Shown: piece after piece, positions 1-6,162 of the stretch
Layout of the letters: every line of letters begins with the position of its first letter
Position numbering within the stretch: the first letter of the stretch is position 1
Assembly (NCBI GenBank): GCA_028291445.1
Contig: JAQGIA010000338.1
Location: 1 to 10,110 of the forward strand
Direction: 5' to 3'
DNA length: 10,110 nucleotides
Source of the DNA: Belnapia sp.
Lineage (GTDB): Bacteria; Pseudomonadota; Alphaproteobacteria; Acetobacterales; Acetobacteraceae
Notes under the pieces: generated by a model
Database searches by the model: none
Told to the model about the DNA's origin: nothing
Seen by the model: only the letters and a program-made list of their open reading frames with translations
Made by a program: the position numbers and the translations under genes

Positions 1-39
1 TGATGCCGGCAGGCTCACCGCCAGGATCGCCGCTGTCAA
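1..39 (-). CDS. 5' end of an exported protein, partial at the left edge
   Basis: Only the first 13 codons are present. Read on the minus strand from a TTG at 39-37 they give MTAAILAVSLPAS, which looks like the start and hydrophobic core of a signal peptide. The TTG is chosen because a strong Shine-Dalgarno (GGAGG, extended to AGGTGGAGGGG) lies 6 nt upstream. No ATG is available in this frame and the frame stays open further upstream. The gene is divergent from the MFS transporter on the plus strand. Product and family cannot be stated from 13 residues; export to the envelope is an inference from hydrophobicity alone. Confidence 0.4.
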   Translation of the reverse strand, partial: MTAAILAVSLPAS

Positions 40-43
40 CGCG

Positions 44-54
44 CCCCTCCACCT
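44..54 (-). promoter_or_regulatory. Ribosome-binding site that sets the TTG start of the left-edge gene
   Basis: The minus strand reads AGGTGGAGGGG here. Its GGAGG core (50-46) is 6 nt from the TTG at 39-37. It is one of the best anti-SD matches in the window and is the main reason for calling a gene at the left edge. Confidence 0.45.
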
Positions 55-257
55 GATCCGACGATTGGGCCGGGCAATGCAGGGCGCGTGGATATGGCTC
101 TCGCGGCGACACCACGCCGCCATGGCGATCAACGGAGCCACCGCTGGCTGCATGGGGAATGGCCGCGATGTTCATCGGTAGCCCCTGCTTGCCACACCGT
201 CGGAAGGCGGCAGCGGGGCTTGACGCAGCGCAGCATGCGGCCCCTATCAACTGGCGC

Positions 258-1415
258 ATGCCTGCCGTCATTCCCATCGCCCTCTTCGCCCTCGCCGGCT
301 TCACCACCGGATCCGGGATGCGGATGCTGGACCCGCTGCTGCCGGCGATCGCCGGCAGCTTCGGCGTCAGCGTCTCGCATGCGACCTCGGTCGTCGCCGG
401 CTTCGTGCTGCCCTACGGGCTGGTGCAGCTGGTGGCCGGGCCGCTGGGCGACCGGCTGGGCAAGGTGCGGATCGCCTGCTTCGCCGTGCTCCTTTTCGGC
501 CTCGGACTGGTAGGCAGCGGCTTCGCGTCCGACCTGCCGATGCTGGTGCTGCTGCGCGCCTGGTCCGGCTGCTTCGCCGGCGCGGTGATCCCGCTGCTGA
601 TGGCCCATATCGCCGACAGCGTACCCTATGCCGACCGGCAGGTGGCGATCAGCCGCTTCATGACCGGCATGGTCATGGCGCAGTTGGTCACCGGCCCGGT
701 CTCCGGCGTCGTTGCCGAATATGCCAGCTGGCGGATGCCCTTCTTCCTGCTCGGCGTGCTGGCCCTGGTCGTGGGCGGCATCGTGGCCTGGAGGCTGGGC
801 GGAGATCTGTGGCGCCGGCCGGATACGGCGGGGCGAGGCCGCGGCATGGCCGCCTACCTCGACCTGCTGAAGCGGCCTTCGGGGCGTTGGATGATGGGGG
901 TCGCCTTCCTCGACGGCTTCTGGTTGTTCGGCGGCGCCTTCCCCTTCGTCGGCTCCTTCCTGATCGAGGGCTTCGGCCGCAATGCCGCCCAGGCCGGGCT
1001 GATCGTCGCCGGTTTCGGCCTGGGTGCCTTCGCCTATACCAGGGCGGCGCGGCCCCTCCTGCGGCGCTTCGGCGAGGATGGGCTGCTGACCATGGGCGGC
1101 CTGGCGGTGGCGGCAGCCCTTGGCATGCTGGCGGTGGCGCCGGGTTGGCCGGCGGTGATGGCGACGCAGGTCGTGCTCGGCCTGGCTTTCTACATGTTCC
1201 ACGGGGTGCTGCAGACCCGGGCGACCGAGGCGCTGCCCGAAGCGCGCGGCACCGCGGTCGGCGCCTTCGCGCTGGCGCTGTTCCTCGGCCAGAGTGCAGG
1301 ATCGCTGGCCTTCGGGCTTAGCTTGGCGGTGATCGGCTATCGCGGGGCCTTTGCGGTCGCGGCTTGCGGCGTGCTGGCGCTGGCCTTCTGGGCCCGGCGC
1401 CAGGTGAAGGGATAA
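258..1415 (+). CDS. MFS transporter (drug/metabolite efflux type)
   Basis: A 385-residue inner-membrane secondary transporter of the major facilitator superfamily, of the length usual for 12-TM members. It is almost continuously hydrophobic, with a central hydrophilic break around residues 180-200 separating two six-helix halves. MFS motif A, GPLGDRLGKV, lies at residues 61-70 between TM2 and TM3. The N-terminal pattern (MLDPLLPAIAGSFGVS) resembles DHA1/AraJ-like proton-driven exporters; the substrate cannot be read from sequence. Start choice: in-frame ATGs also occur at 159 and 168, and the one at 168 has a GGGGA about 9 nt upstream. However, the 33 extra codons have noticeably weaker G/C third positions (about 8 of 33 end in A or T) and would add a non-hydrophobic leader unusual for the family. 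ATG 258 has no clear Shine-Dalgarno, so the start remains open. The MaoC gene follows after 5 bp, suggesting co-transcription. Confidence 0.85.
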   Translation: MPAVIPIALFALAGFTTGSGMRMLDPLLPAIAGSFGVSVSHATSVVAGFVLPYGLVQLVAGPLGDRLGKVRIACFAVLLFGLGLVGSGFASDLPMLVLLRAWSGCFAGAVIPLLMAHIADSVPYADRQVAISRFMTGMVMAQLVTGPVSGVVAEYASWRMPFFLLGVLALVVGGIVAWRLGGDLWRRPDTAGRGRGMAAYLDLLKRPSGRWMMGVAFLDGFWLFGGAFPFVGSFLIEGFGRNAAQAGLIVAGFGLGAFAYTRAARPLLRRFGEDGLLTMGGLAVAAALGMLAVAPGWPAVMATQVVLGLAFYMFHGVLQTRATEALPEARGTAVGAFALALFLGQSAGSLAFGLSLAVIGYRGAFAVAACGVLALAFWARRQVKG

Positions 1416-1420
1416 GCAGC

Positions 1421-1867
1421 ATGGATGTGCGGTACCTGGATGATTTCGCCGCGGGGCAGATCTATGGCTCCGCCCGGCTGACGGTCACGGCGGAGGCGAT
1501 CATCGCCTATGCCAGCGAATTCGATCCGCAGCCCTTCCACCTGGATGATGCGGCGGCGCGCGGGACGATGTTCGGCGGCCTGGCGGCCAGCGGCTGGCAC
1601 ACCGCGGCGCTGACCATGAAATTGCTGGTCGGCAGCGAGTTCCGTCCGGCCGGCGGCATCATCGGCGGCGGGATGGAGGAGTTGCGCTGGCCACGCCCGG
1701 TGCGGCCCGGCGATACGCTGCGGGTCGAGGTGGAGGTACTCGAGGTACGGCCCAGCCGGTCGAAGCCCGGCCAGGGCCTGTTGCGGGTCCGATGCACCAC
1801 CTTCAACCAGGACGACCAGCCGGTGCAGGTCATCCTGCCCAATCTGGTGGTGCCCCGACGAGTTTGA
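1421..1867 (+). CDS. MaoC-family hot-dog dehydratase / (R)-specific enoyl-CoA hydratase-like protein
   Basis: A 148-residue single hot-dog-fold protein, the usual length for stand-alone MaoC-like hydratases. The hydratase signature is visible as FDPQPFHLDDAAA at residues 34-46, in which Asp35 and His40 match the catalytic Asp/His pair of (R)-enoyl-CoA hydratases (D-x-N-P-x-H, here D-P-Q-P-F-H). It is followed by the glycine-rich GGLAASGWHT helix-start segment. By family, such enzymes hydrate trans-2-enoyl-CoA or related acyl-CoAs in the cytoplasm; the Asn-to-Gln change in the motif is common in the broad 'MaoC family dehydratase' group and leaves the substrate uncertain. An AAGGGA ribosome-binding site ends 8 nt before the ATG, inside the 3' end of the MFS gene. 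The two genes therefore look translationally linked, though no functional connection is evident. The stop codon directly abuts the stop of the convergent hydrolase gene. Confidence 0.88.
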   Translation: MDVRYLDDFAAGQIYGSARLTVTAEAIIAYASEFDPQPFHLDDAAARGTMFGGLAASGWHTAALTMKLLVGSEFRPAGGIIGGGMEELRWPRPVRPGDTLRVEVEVLEVRPSRSKPGQGLLRVRCTTFNQDDQPVQVILPNLVVPRRV

Positions 1868-2914
1868 TCAGCCGCAGGGCTCCGGTCGCGCCTCCATGAA
1901 AGCCAGTAGGCAGGCACCGTAGCGTTGGGTGAAGACCGGCTCCGCCCCGCCGCCATGCCCCGTCAGCCCGGCTGGCCGGTCGAGCAGCAGCAGCGCGCTC
2001 ACCTGCGGCGCCGCCAGTGCACGGAACAGCCGTCGGCGTGCCGCCGGGTCCGGGTCGAATTCATCGCCGGCAAAGATCGCCACCGCCACTCGTGCCGCCG
2101 GGCTGCGCGCCTGGCGCAGCACCTGCTGAAGATCGGCCACTGCCCATTCCCAGGCGGGGCTGCCCTTTGGGCCATGCGCGGCGGGAGCCACCGCAACCAC
2201 GCCATCGACCAGCCCGGGCTCGTCCAGCGCCTGCAGGGCATTCCAGGCACCGCGCGACTGACCGCCGACGATGATCCGCGCATAGCCCTCGGCCCGCAGC
2301 ACCCGCAACGCGGCATGCAGCCAATCGGAAGCCGTCGCCGTCTCGTCCAGCGCCGGGTCGCGGTCGAAGCGCAGCACATCCCAGCCGGCGTTGTTGAAAA
2401 CCCGGACATGCGGCTGTGGTTGGCTGCCCCGGCTGTCCTGGCCACCGGATGCCCGGCCATGCGCCCAGACATAGGCACCCCGGGCCCGACCCGGCCCCCG
2501 CCATAGAAAGCGGCCATCGGGGACCATGGCCCAGCCCGGGCCACCCTGCGCCGGAAGGGTCGGGGGCGGCTGGGCATGGCGTTCCTGGCCGGGCCAGGCC
2601 ACGGCCAGATCCCGGGCATAGACCTGGCAGCCGGCACCGCCCCATTGGGCGCATAGGGCGATGGCCCGGGCCTCGGTGGCAGGGAGGTCCGGCTGCCCTG
2701 CCGCCCAGCCCCAGGCGCCGCTTGGGCTCAGGGCAAAAACCCGGGGGGTCGGCTGTTGCAGGAAGCGGGCGTAATCGGCCAGGCCCTCGGCCCCGAGCGC
2801 CGGCACCGCAGCAATGTCGAGCAGGGCGGCGAGCGGCGCCACGGCCGGTTCGGCGCGAAGGGGAGCTGCCAAGGCCAGCAGCAGAGCCGTGAACAATGGA
2901 ACGTGATATCCCAT
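1868..2914 (-). CDS. Secreted/periplasmic alpha/beta-hydrolase-fold protein
   Basis: A 348-residue protein with a clear Sec signal peptide: hydrophobic core LFTALLLALAAPL at residues 7-19, likely cleaved after ...PLRA around residue 21. The mature part has two regions. Residues about 45-110 contain VFALSPSGAWGWAAGQ and then a Cys88...Cys96 segment (ALCAQWGGAGCQVYA). This resembles the short SPSGA-type repeat seen at the start of various alphaproteobacterial secreted proteins (DUF4189-like; from memory, not tested). Residues about 145-345 look like an alpha/beta-hydrolase: nucleophile elbow GQSRG at 218-222 (Ser220), a candidate acid in DEFDPD (284-289) and a candidate His320 in GHGGG. Four cysteines (88, 96, 335, 347) could form disulfides in the periplasm. 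The substrate is unknown; esterase or dienelactone-hydrolase-like activity is plausible. It is convergent with the MaoC gene, sharing a TGA|TCA junction with no spacer. No strong Shine-Dalgarno precedes the ATG. Confidence 0.8.
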   Translation of the reverse strand: MGYHVPLFTALLLALAAPLRAEPAVAPLAALLDIAAVPALGAEGLADYARFLQQPTPRVFALSPSGAWGWAAGQPDLPATEARAIALCAQWGGAGCQVYARDLAVAWPGQERHAQPPPTLPAQGGPGWAMVPDGRFLWRGPGRARGAYVWAHGRASGGQDSRGSQPQPHVRVFNNAGWDVLRFDRDPALDETATASDWLHAALRVLRAEGYARIIVGGQSRGAWNALQALDEPGLVDGVVAVAPAAHGPKGSPAWEWAVADLQQVLRQARSPAARVAVAIFAGDEFDPDPAARRRLFRALAAPQVSALLLLDRPAGLTGHGGGAEPVFTQRYGACLLAFMEARPEPCG

Positions 2915-2947
2915 GTTCGCGATGCAATCATGAATCTTCTTCGCAGT

Positions 2948-2975
2948 GCAACAAGCCTCTGCGCAACAAGCCTCT
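2948..2975. repeat. Tandem direct repeat, 13 bp, period 15
   Basis: GCAACAAGCCTCT occurs exactly at 2948-2960 and again at 2963-2975, separated by GC. It lies upstream of the hydrolase start (minus strand) and about 190 bp before argG. It may be a binding site for a dimeric regulator or simply a local duplication; the sequence alone does not decide. Confidence 0.7.
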
Positions 2976-3000
2976 TTACCCCGTGGGCCTTCCGAGGCAC

Positions 3001-3070
3001 CTAGAGCGGGCGCCCTCGGTCAGCTAAGCCCAAGGGTATAATTCGCTCGTATAAACAAGGGCTAGAGCGG
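3001..3070. repeat. Pair of CTAGAGCGG direct repeats flanking the putative argG promoter
   Basis: CTAGAGCGG occurs at 3001-3009 and 3062-3070, 61 bp apart. Between the copies lies the AT-rich segment with two GTATAA boxes. CTAGAGC-type words are frequent in intergenic DNA of alphaproteobacteria (from memory), so this may be a dispersed intergenic motif and not an argG-specific operator. Confidence 0.55.
3024..3063 (+). promoter_or_regulatory. Candidate argG promoter region with duplicated -10-like boxes
   Basis: This is the most AT-rich patch in the window. TATAAT at 3037-3042 is a perfect consensus -10 hexamer, and TATAAA follows at 3050-3055; GTATAA recurs with a 13-bp period. No good -35 hexamer sits 16-18 bp upstream of either, so promoter strength is uncertain. 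The boxes are enclosed by an imperfect inverted repeat (CTA-A-GCCC from 3024, GGGCTAG from 3059) and by CAAGGG direct repeats at 3031 and 3056, which could be an operator. The position, about 105-120 bp before the argG start, fits a promoter with a sizeable leader. Confidence 0.4.
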
Positions 3071-3110
3071 TTTCATCCGGGCATGGCGCGGAGAAACCGG
3101 TCCAGCCGCA

Positions 3111-3137
3111 CCGATTGATCGGCCCGGCCCAGGCCGG
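3111..3137 (+). promoter_or_regulatory. Two adjacent near-palindromes in the argG leader
   Basis: CCGATTGATCGG (3111-3122, arms CCGAT/ATCGG) is followed at once by CCGGCCCAGGCCGG (3124-3137, arms CCGGC/GCCGG with a 4-nt loop). They end 9 nt before the AGGGA ribosome-binding site of argG (3147-3151). If transcribed they could fold into small hairpins near the translation start, or act as DNA operator half-sites. There is no T-run, so an intrinsic terminator is not supported. Confidence 0.35.
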
Positions 3138-3158
3138 TCCTGCCCCAGGGACCTCATC

Positions 3159-4394
3159 ATGCGCGTCAAGGATGTGAAGAAGGTCGTGCTCGCCTATTCC
3201 GGCGGCCTCGACACCAGCGTCATCCTGAAGTGGCTGCAGACCACCTATCAATGCGAGGTGGTGACCTTCACCGCCGACCTTGGCCAGGGCGAGGAACTGG
3301 GACCGGCCCGGGACAAGGCGATGCTGCTGGGCATCAAGCCCGAGAACATCTTCATCGACGACCTGCGCGAGGAATTCGTCCGCGACTTCATCTTCCCGAT
3401 GTTCCGGATGAATGCGCTGTACGAAGGGCAGTACCTGCTGGGCACGAGCATCGCCCGGCCCTTGATCGCCAAGCGACAGATCGAGATCGCCGAGCAGGTC
3501 GGCGCCGATGCCGTGGCGCATGGCGCGACCGGCAAGGGCAATGACCAGGTGCGCTTCGAGATCGGCTACTACTCGCTGAAGCCGGACATCAAGGTGATCG
3601 CCCCCTGGCGCGAATGGGACCTGACCAGCCGCACCGCGCTGATCGCCTTCGCCGAGCAGAACCAAATTCCGATCGCCAAGGACAAGCGCGGCGAGGCGCC
3701 GTTCAGCGTCGATGCCAATTTGCTGCACAGCAGTTCGGAAGGAAAAATCCTCGAGGAGCCTTGGGACGCGCCGGACGAGATGGTCTGGCAGCGCACCATC
3801 CGCCCCGAGGATGCGCCGGATACCCCGACCGAGATCACCGTCGAATTCGAGCGCGGCGACGCCATCGGCATCAACGGCAAGCGGTTGTCCCCGGCCATGC
3901 TGCTGACCGAGCTGAATGCCCTGGGCAAGGCCAATGGCATCGGCCGGCTGGATCTGGTGGAGAACCGCTTCGTCGGCATGAAGTCCCGCGGCTGCTACGA
4001 GACCCCGGGCGGCACCATCCTCTATCAGGCGCATCGGGCGATCGAGAGCATCACCCTCGACCGCGAGGCGGCGCATCTGAAGGACAGCCTGATGCCGCGC
4101 TATGCCGAGATCGTCTACAACGGCTTCTGGTTCAGCCCGGAACGCCGGATGCTCCAGGCGATGGCCGACGAGAGCCAGCACAGCGTCACCGGTACCGTCC
4201 GGCTGAAGCTGTACAAGGGCAATACCATCGTTACCGGCAGGCAGTCGCCGAACAGCCTCTATTCGATGAAGCATGTCACCTTCGAGGACGACCAAGGCGC
4301 CTACGATCAGTTCGATGCCCAGGGCTTCATCAAGCTGAACGCGTTGCGGCTGCGACTCGGCGCGATGGCCGGGCGGAAGGGCGGCGCGCTCTAG
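3159..4394 (+). CDS. argG: Argininosuccinate synthase
   Basis: A 411-residue cytoplasmic enzyme that joins citrulline and aspartate with ATP to form argininosuccinate, the penultimate step of arginine biosynthesis. The ATP-pyrophosphatase loop is intact ([16 protein letters not shown] at residues 11-26, with SGGLDTS at 14-20). Further family landmarks are the [18 protein letters not shown] segment, [13 protein letters not shown], and the C-terminal [10 protein letters not shown] and [11 protein letters not shown] blocks. The length matches type I ArgG (about 400). The ATG is preceded by AGGGA at a 7-nt spacing, and no further in-frame start with a better site is seen. The 244-bp upstream region is the most structured intergenic stretch in the window (repeats, -10-like boxes, palindromes), so local regulation is plausible. 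The K+ channel gene starts 2 bp after the stop, suggesting read-through transcription. argH is not in the window. Confidence 0.98.
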   Translation: MRVKDVKKVVLAYSGGLDTSVILKWLQTTYQCEVVTFTADLGQGEELGPARDKAMLLGIKPENIFIDDLREEFVRDFIFPMFRMNALYEGQYLLGTSIARPLIAKRQIEIAEQVGADAVAHGATGKGNDQVRFEIGYYSLKPDIKVIAPWREWDLTSRTALIAFAEQNQIPIAKDKRGEAPFSVDANLLHSSSEGKILEEPWDAPDEMVWQRTIRPEDAPDTPTEITVEFERGDAIGINGKRLSPAMLLTELNALGKANGIGRLDLVENRFVGMKSRGCYETPGGTILYQAHRAIESITLDREAAHLKDSLMPRYAEIVYNGFWFSPERRMLQAMADESQHSVTGTVRLKLYKGNTIVTGRQSPNSLYSMKHVTFEDDQGAYDQFDAQGFIKLNALRLRLGAMAGRKGGAL

Positions 4395-4396
4395 CC

Positions 4397-5182
4397 ATGC
4401 GACCGCCGCGGCGCGATCGCCTCCGGATCGCGTTGCGGCAGGCTTATCGGGCGGAGGCGCCCGGGGCGCAGCGGCTGCGCTACGCGCTGCTGGGCCTCGA
4501 TGTGGCAAGCATCGGCTGGATCGTGCTTGCCTCCTTCCTGCCGGCCTCGCCCCTTGTCCTGACCATCGACGTCGGCCTCGGCCTGGTGCTGCTGGCGGAA
4601 TTCGCGGCACGCCTTGCCGCCAGTACCCGGCCATGGCGGAGCCTCGCGCAGCCGCTGGAACTGGCCGACCTGCTCGGCATCCTCTCCCTGCTGCTGGCGC
4701 CGTTGCTGTATGGCGCGCTCGGGTTCCTGCGCGTGCTGCGGACCTTGCGGCTGCTGCATTCGGTGCGGCTCATCGCCTCCCTGCGCAGCGACCTTCCCTT
4801 CTTCCGTCGGAACGAGGAGGCGACCCTCGCAGCGGCGCAGCTCGCAGTCTTCGTCTTCATCATGACCGGGCTGGTGTTCGAGACGCAGCATCGCGGCAAT
4901 CCGCATATCGGCAATTACGCGGATGCGCTGTATTTCACCGTGGCGACGCTGACGACCACGGGCTTCGGCGACATCACGCTGCAGGGCCGGTTTGGCCGGA
5001 TGCTCTCGGTGGTCATCATGCTGGCCGGGGTCACGCTCTTCCTGCGCCTGGCACAGACCTTGTTCCGACCGAACAAGGTGCGCTTCACCTGCCCAAGCTG
5101 CGAGCTGCAGCGGCACGAGCCGGATGCGGTGCATTGCAAGGCCTGCGGGACAATCCTGCAGATCCCGGATGAGGGGGCCTGA
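4397..5182 (+). CDS. Voltage-sensor-type potassium channel subunit with C-terminal zinc ribbon
   Basis: A 261-residue inner-membrane ion channel subunit with a six-helix layout. S1 lies at about residues 29-48, S2 at about 52-73 and S3 at about 87-104 (with Asp91). An S4-like helix at 108-130 carries Arg112, 115, 118 and 124 at three-residue spacing, with His121 filling the gap. S5 is at about 143-161. The pore loop has the filter TTTGFGD at 186-192, a variant of the K+ filter TTVGYGD, and S6 is at about 199-222. After S6 a short tail holds CPSC (232-235) and CKAC (247-250), a four-cysteine zinc-ribbon pattern. By family it should form tetramers conducting K+; the ribbon may bind metal or a partner (inference). 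I recall alphaproteobacterial homologues with the same RHEPDAVHCKACG tail, so this is probably a conserved architecture and not a fusion artefact. The start is 2 bp after argG; GGAAGGG lies 15 nt upstream, further than ideal. Confidence 0.88.
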   Translation: MRPPRRDRLRIALRQAYRAEAPGAQRLRYALLGLDVASIGWIVLASFLPASPLVLTIDVGLGLVLLAEFAARLAASTRPWRSLAQPLELADLLGILSLLLAPLLYGALGFLRVLRTLRLLHSVRLIASLRSDLPFFRRNEEATLAAAQLAVFVFIMTGLVFETQHRGNPHIGNYADALYFTVATLTTTGFGDITLQGRFGRMLSVVIMLAGVTLFLRLAQTLFRPNKVRFTCPSCELQRHEPDAVHCKACGTILQIPDEGA

Positions 5183-5230
5183 GGCAGCTTCGTCCATCGA
5201 CGGAACCCAGCCCGGCGACCCGCGCTCAAA

Positions 5231-5246
5231 CCTCGATACGAGGGAG
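5231..5246 (+). promoter_or_regulatory. Hairpin overlapping the ribosome-binding site of the 66-residue gene
   Basis: CCTCG (5231-5235), ATA, CGAGG (5239-5243) is a perfect 5-bp inverted repeat with a 3-nt loop. The Shine-Dalgarno AGGGAG (5241-5246), 6 nt from the ATG at 5253, shares its first three bases with the 3' arm. In RNA the stem would partly mask the ribosome-binding site. It is short, so its significance is uncertain. Confidence 0.4.
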
Positions 5247-5252
5247 TCTAAA

Positions 5253-5453
5253 ATGCCCGAAACCAAGCCGCATAAGCCGCAGGGCACCGGCGAGAAGCCC
5301 TGGACCGAGGAGGAAAAATCCCGTGGTTCCGCCACGCCGGCGGAAGTGGAGGAGGCCGGCGGCAGCGCGACCGGCGGCCGGCCCACCGATGACCGGGCGG
5401 ATACCGAAGGTGCCGCCGCCAGGATCGATCCCAAGCCCCATCCACGGCCCTGA
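5253..5453 (+). CDS. Small disordered hydrophilic protein, 66 residues, function unknown
   Basis: It runs from MPETKPHKPQGTGEKPWTEE to a proline-rich end (DPKPHPRP). It contains no hydrophobic core, no cysteine and only a single tryptophan, and is rich in Glu, Pro, Gly, Ala, Thr and Lys; it should be intrinsically disordered and cytoplasmic. Support for a real gene: a consensus AGGGAG site 6 nt before the ATG, a clean fit between its neighbours (70 bp after the channel, 52 bp before the PaiB-like gene), and no better open frame in the gap. Start and composition resemble short stress-type hydrophilic proteins, but I recognise no family. The AT-richer segment just before the ATG (TCTAAA) and the small hairpin over the ribosome-binding site hint at its own control. 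Function is not assigned. Confidence 0.6.
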   Translation: MPETKPHKPQGTGEKPWTEEEKSRGSATPAEVEEAGGSATGGRPTDDRADTEGAAARIDPKPHPRP

Positions 5454-5505
5454 CCAGACGGCGCGGCATTGGACAGGGCGGGCCAGCGGCCGGCATGCTG
5501 CACCC

Positions 5506-6141
5506 ATGTATAACCCCGCCGCCTTCCGGGAGGATCGCCCGGAAATCCTGCATGGTTTGATCCGCCAGGCCCGACTCGCGCTGTTGATCTCGAACGGGGC
5601 AGGCGGTGTGCCCGATATCACTCATCTGCCGCTCACGCTCGATGAGGCTGGCGGCATGCTCATCGGGCATGTCGCGCGCGCCAATCCGCATTGGCAGGCA
5701 TTGCGCGCGGCCGGGCGGGCCATTGCGGTATTCCGCGGCGCGGAGGCCTATGTCTCGCCCAATTGGTATCCCTCCAAGGCGGAGCACCACAAGGTGGTGC
5801 CGACCTGGAACTACGAGGCCGTTCATGCCGAAGGGCCGGTCGAGATCATCGAGGACCGCGACCGGCTCCATGCCATCGTCACCCAACTGACCACGGAGAA
5901 GGAGGCATCCCAGCCTAGCCCCTGGGCGGTAGCGGATGCGCCCGAGGCCTTCGTCGCCGGTCAGCTCAAGGGCATCGTCGGGTTGGTGTTGCGGATCGAG
6001 GTGCTGACCGGCAAGCGCAAGATGAGCCAGAACCGCGCCCCGGCGGACCGCGACGGTGCGGCAGCGGGGCTCGCCGGCAGCGCCGACCCGCGCGACCGGG
6101 CAGCAGCAGCCGCGATCCGCCAGGTGGCCGGAGGGGACTGA
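5506..6141 (+). CDS. PaiB-type FMN-binding negative transcriptional regulator family protein
   Basis: A 211-residue cytoplasmic protein of the PaiB family, which has a split-barrel flavin-binding fold; the family length is about 200-215. Visible family blocks are MYNPAAFRED at the N-terminus, GHVARANPHW (54-63), YVSPNWYPSK (82-91), VPTWNY (98-103) and GKRKMSQNR (169-177). In Bacillus subtilis PaiB is linked to repression of sporulation and protease genes; in proteobacteria the role is mostly unknown and no DNA-binding helix-turn-helix is evident here, so 'regulator' is an inherited name. The C-terminal about 30 residues (Ala/Asp/Arg-rich) are low complexity. The start is fixed by the conserved MYxPxxF opening, although no good Shine-Dalgarno precedes it. 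The gene is convergent with the TAXI gene and its stop codon lies inside a hairpin. Confidence 0.93.
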   Translation: MYNPAAFREDRPEILHGLIRQARLALLISNGAGGVPDITHLPLTLDEAGGMLIGHVARANPHWQALRAAGRAIAVFRGAEAYVSPNWYPSKAEHHKVVPTWNYEAVHAEGPVEIIEDRDRLHAIVTQLTTEKEASQPSPWAVADAPEAFVAGQLKGIVGLVLRIEVLTGKRKMSQNRAPADRDGAAAGLAGSADPRDRAAAAAIRQVAGGD

Positions 6142-6150
6142 GGCCCCTCC
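6130..6150. terminator. GC-rich inverted repeat between convergent genes, possible bidirectional terminator
   Basis: GGAGGGG (6130-6136) pairs with CCCCTCC (6144-6150) across a 7-nt loop that contains the TGA stop of the PaiB-like gene. It lies 12 bp before the end of the convergent TAXI gene. There is no T-run on either side, so it is not a classical intrinsic terminator; it may only protect 3' ends. Confidence 0.4.
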
Positions 6151-6162
6151 CCCGTCGCCCGG

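Noticed and set aside
159..257. N-terminal extension of the MFS transporter from ATG 159 or 168
   Set aside because: Third-position G/C drops in these 33 codons and the residues do not look like an MFS N-terminus. The GGGGA before 168 keeps it as an alternative, but not the preferred start.
129..1202. Minus-strand open frame of 357 codons opposite the MFS transporter
   Set aside because: Its His/Gln/Glu/Gly-rich translation is the complement of the hydrophobic MFS codons, not a protein family.
3024..4634. Long minus-strand open frame (536 codons) antisense to argG
   Set aside because: It covers an unmistakable argG. Its translation is Arg/Ala/Gly/His/Gln-rich without any domain pattern, as expected for the antisense of a high-GC gene with strong third-position bias.
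5188..5205. Weak inverted repeat after the channel gene (CGTC/GACG around CATC) as a terminator
   Set aside because: The stem has only 4 strong pairs plus wobble, with no T-run. It is not enough to call a terminator.
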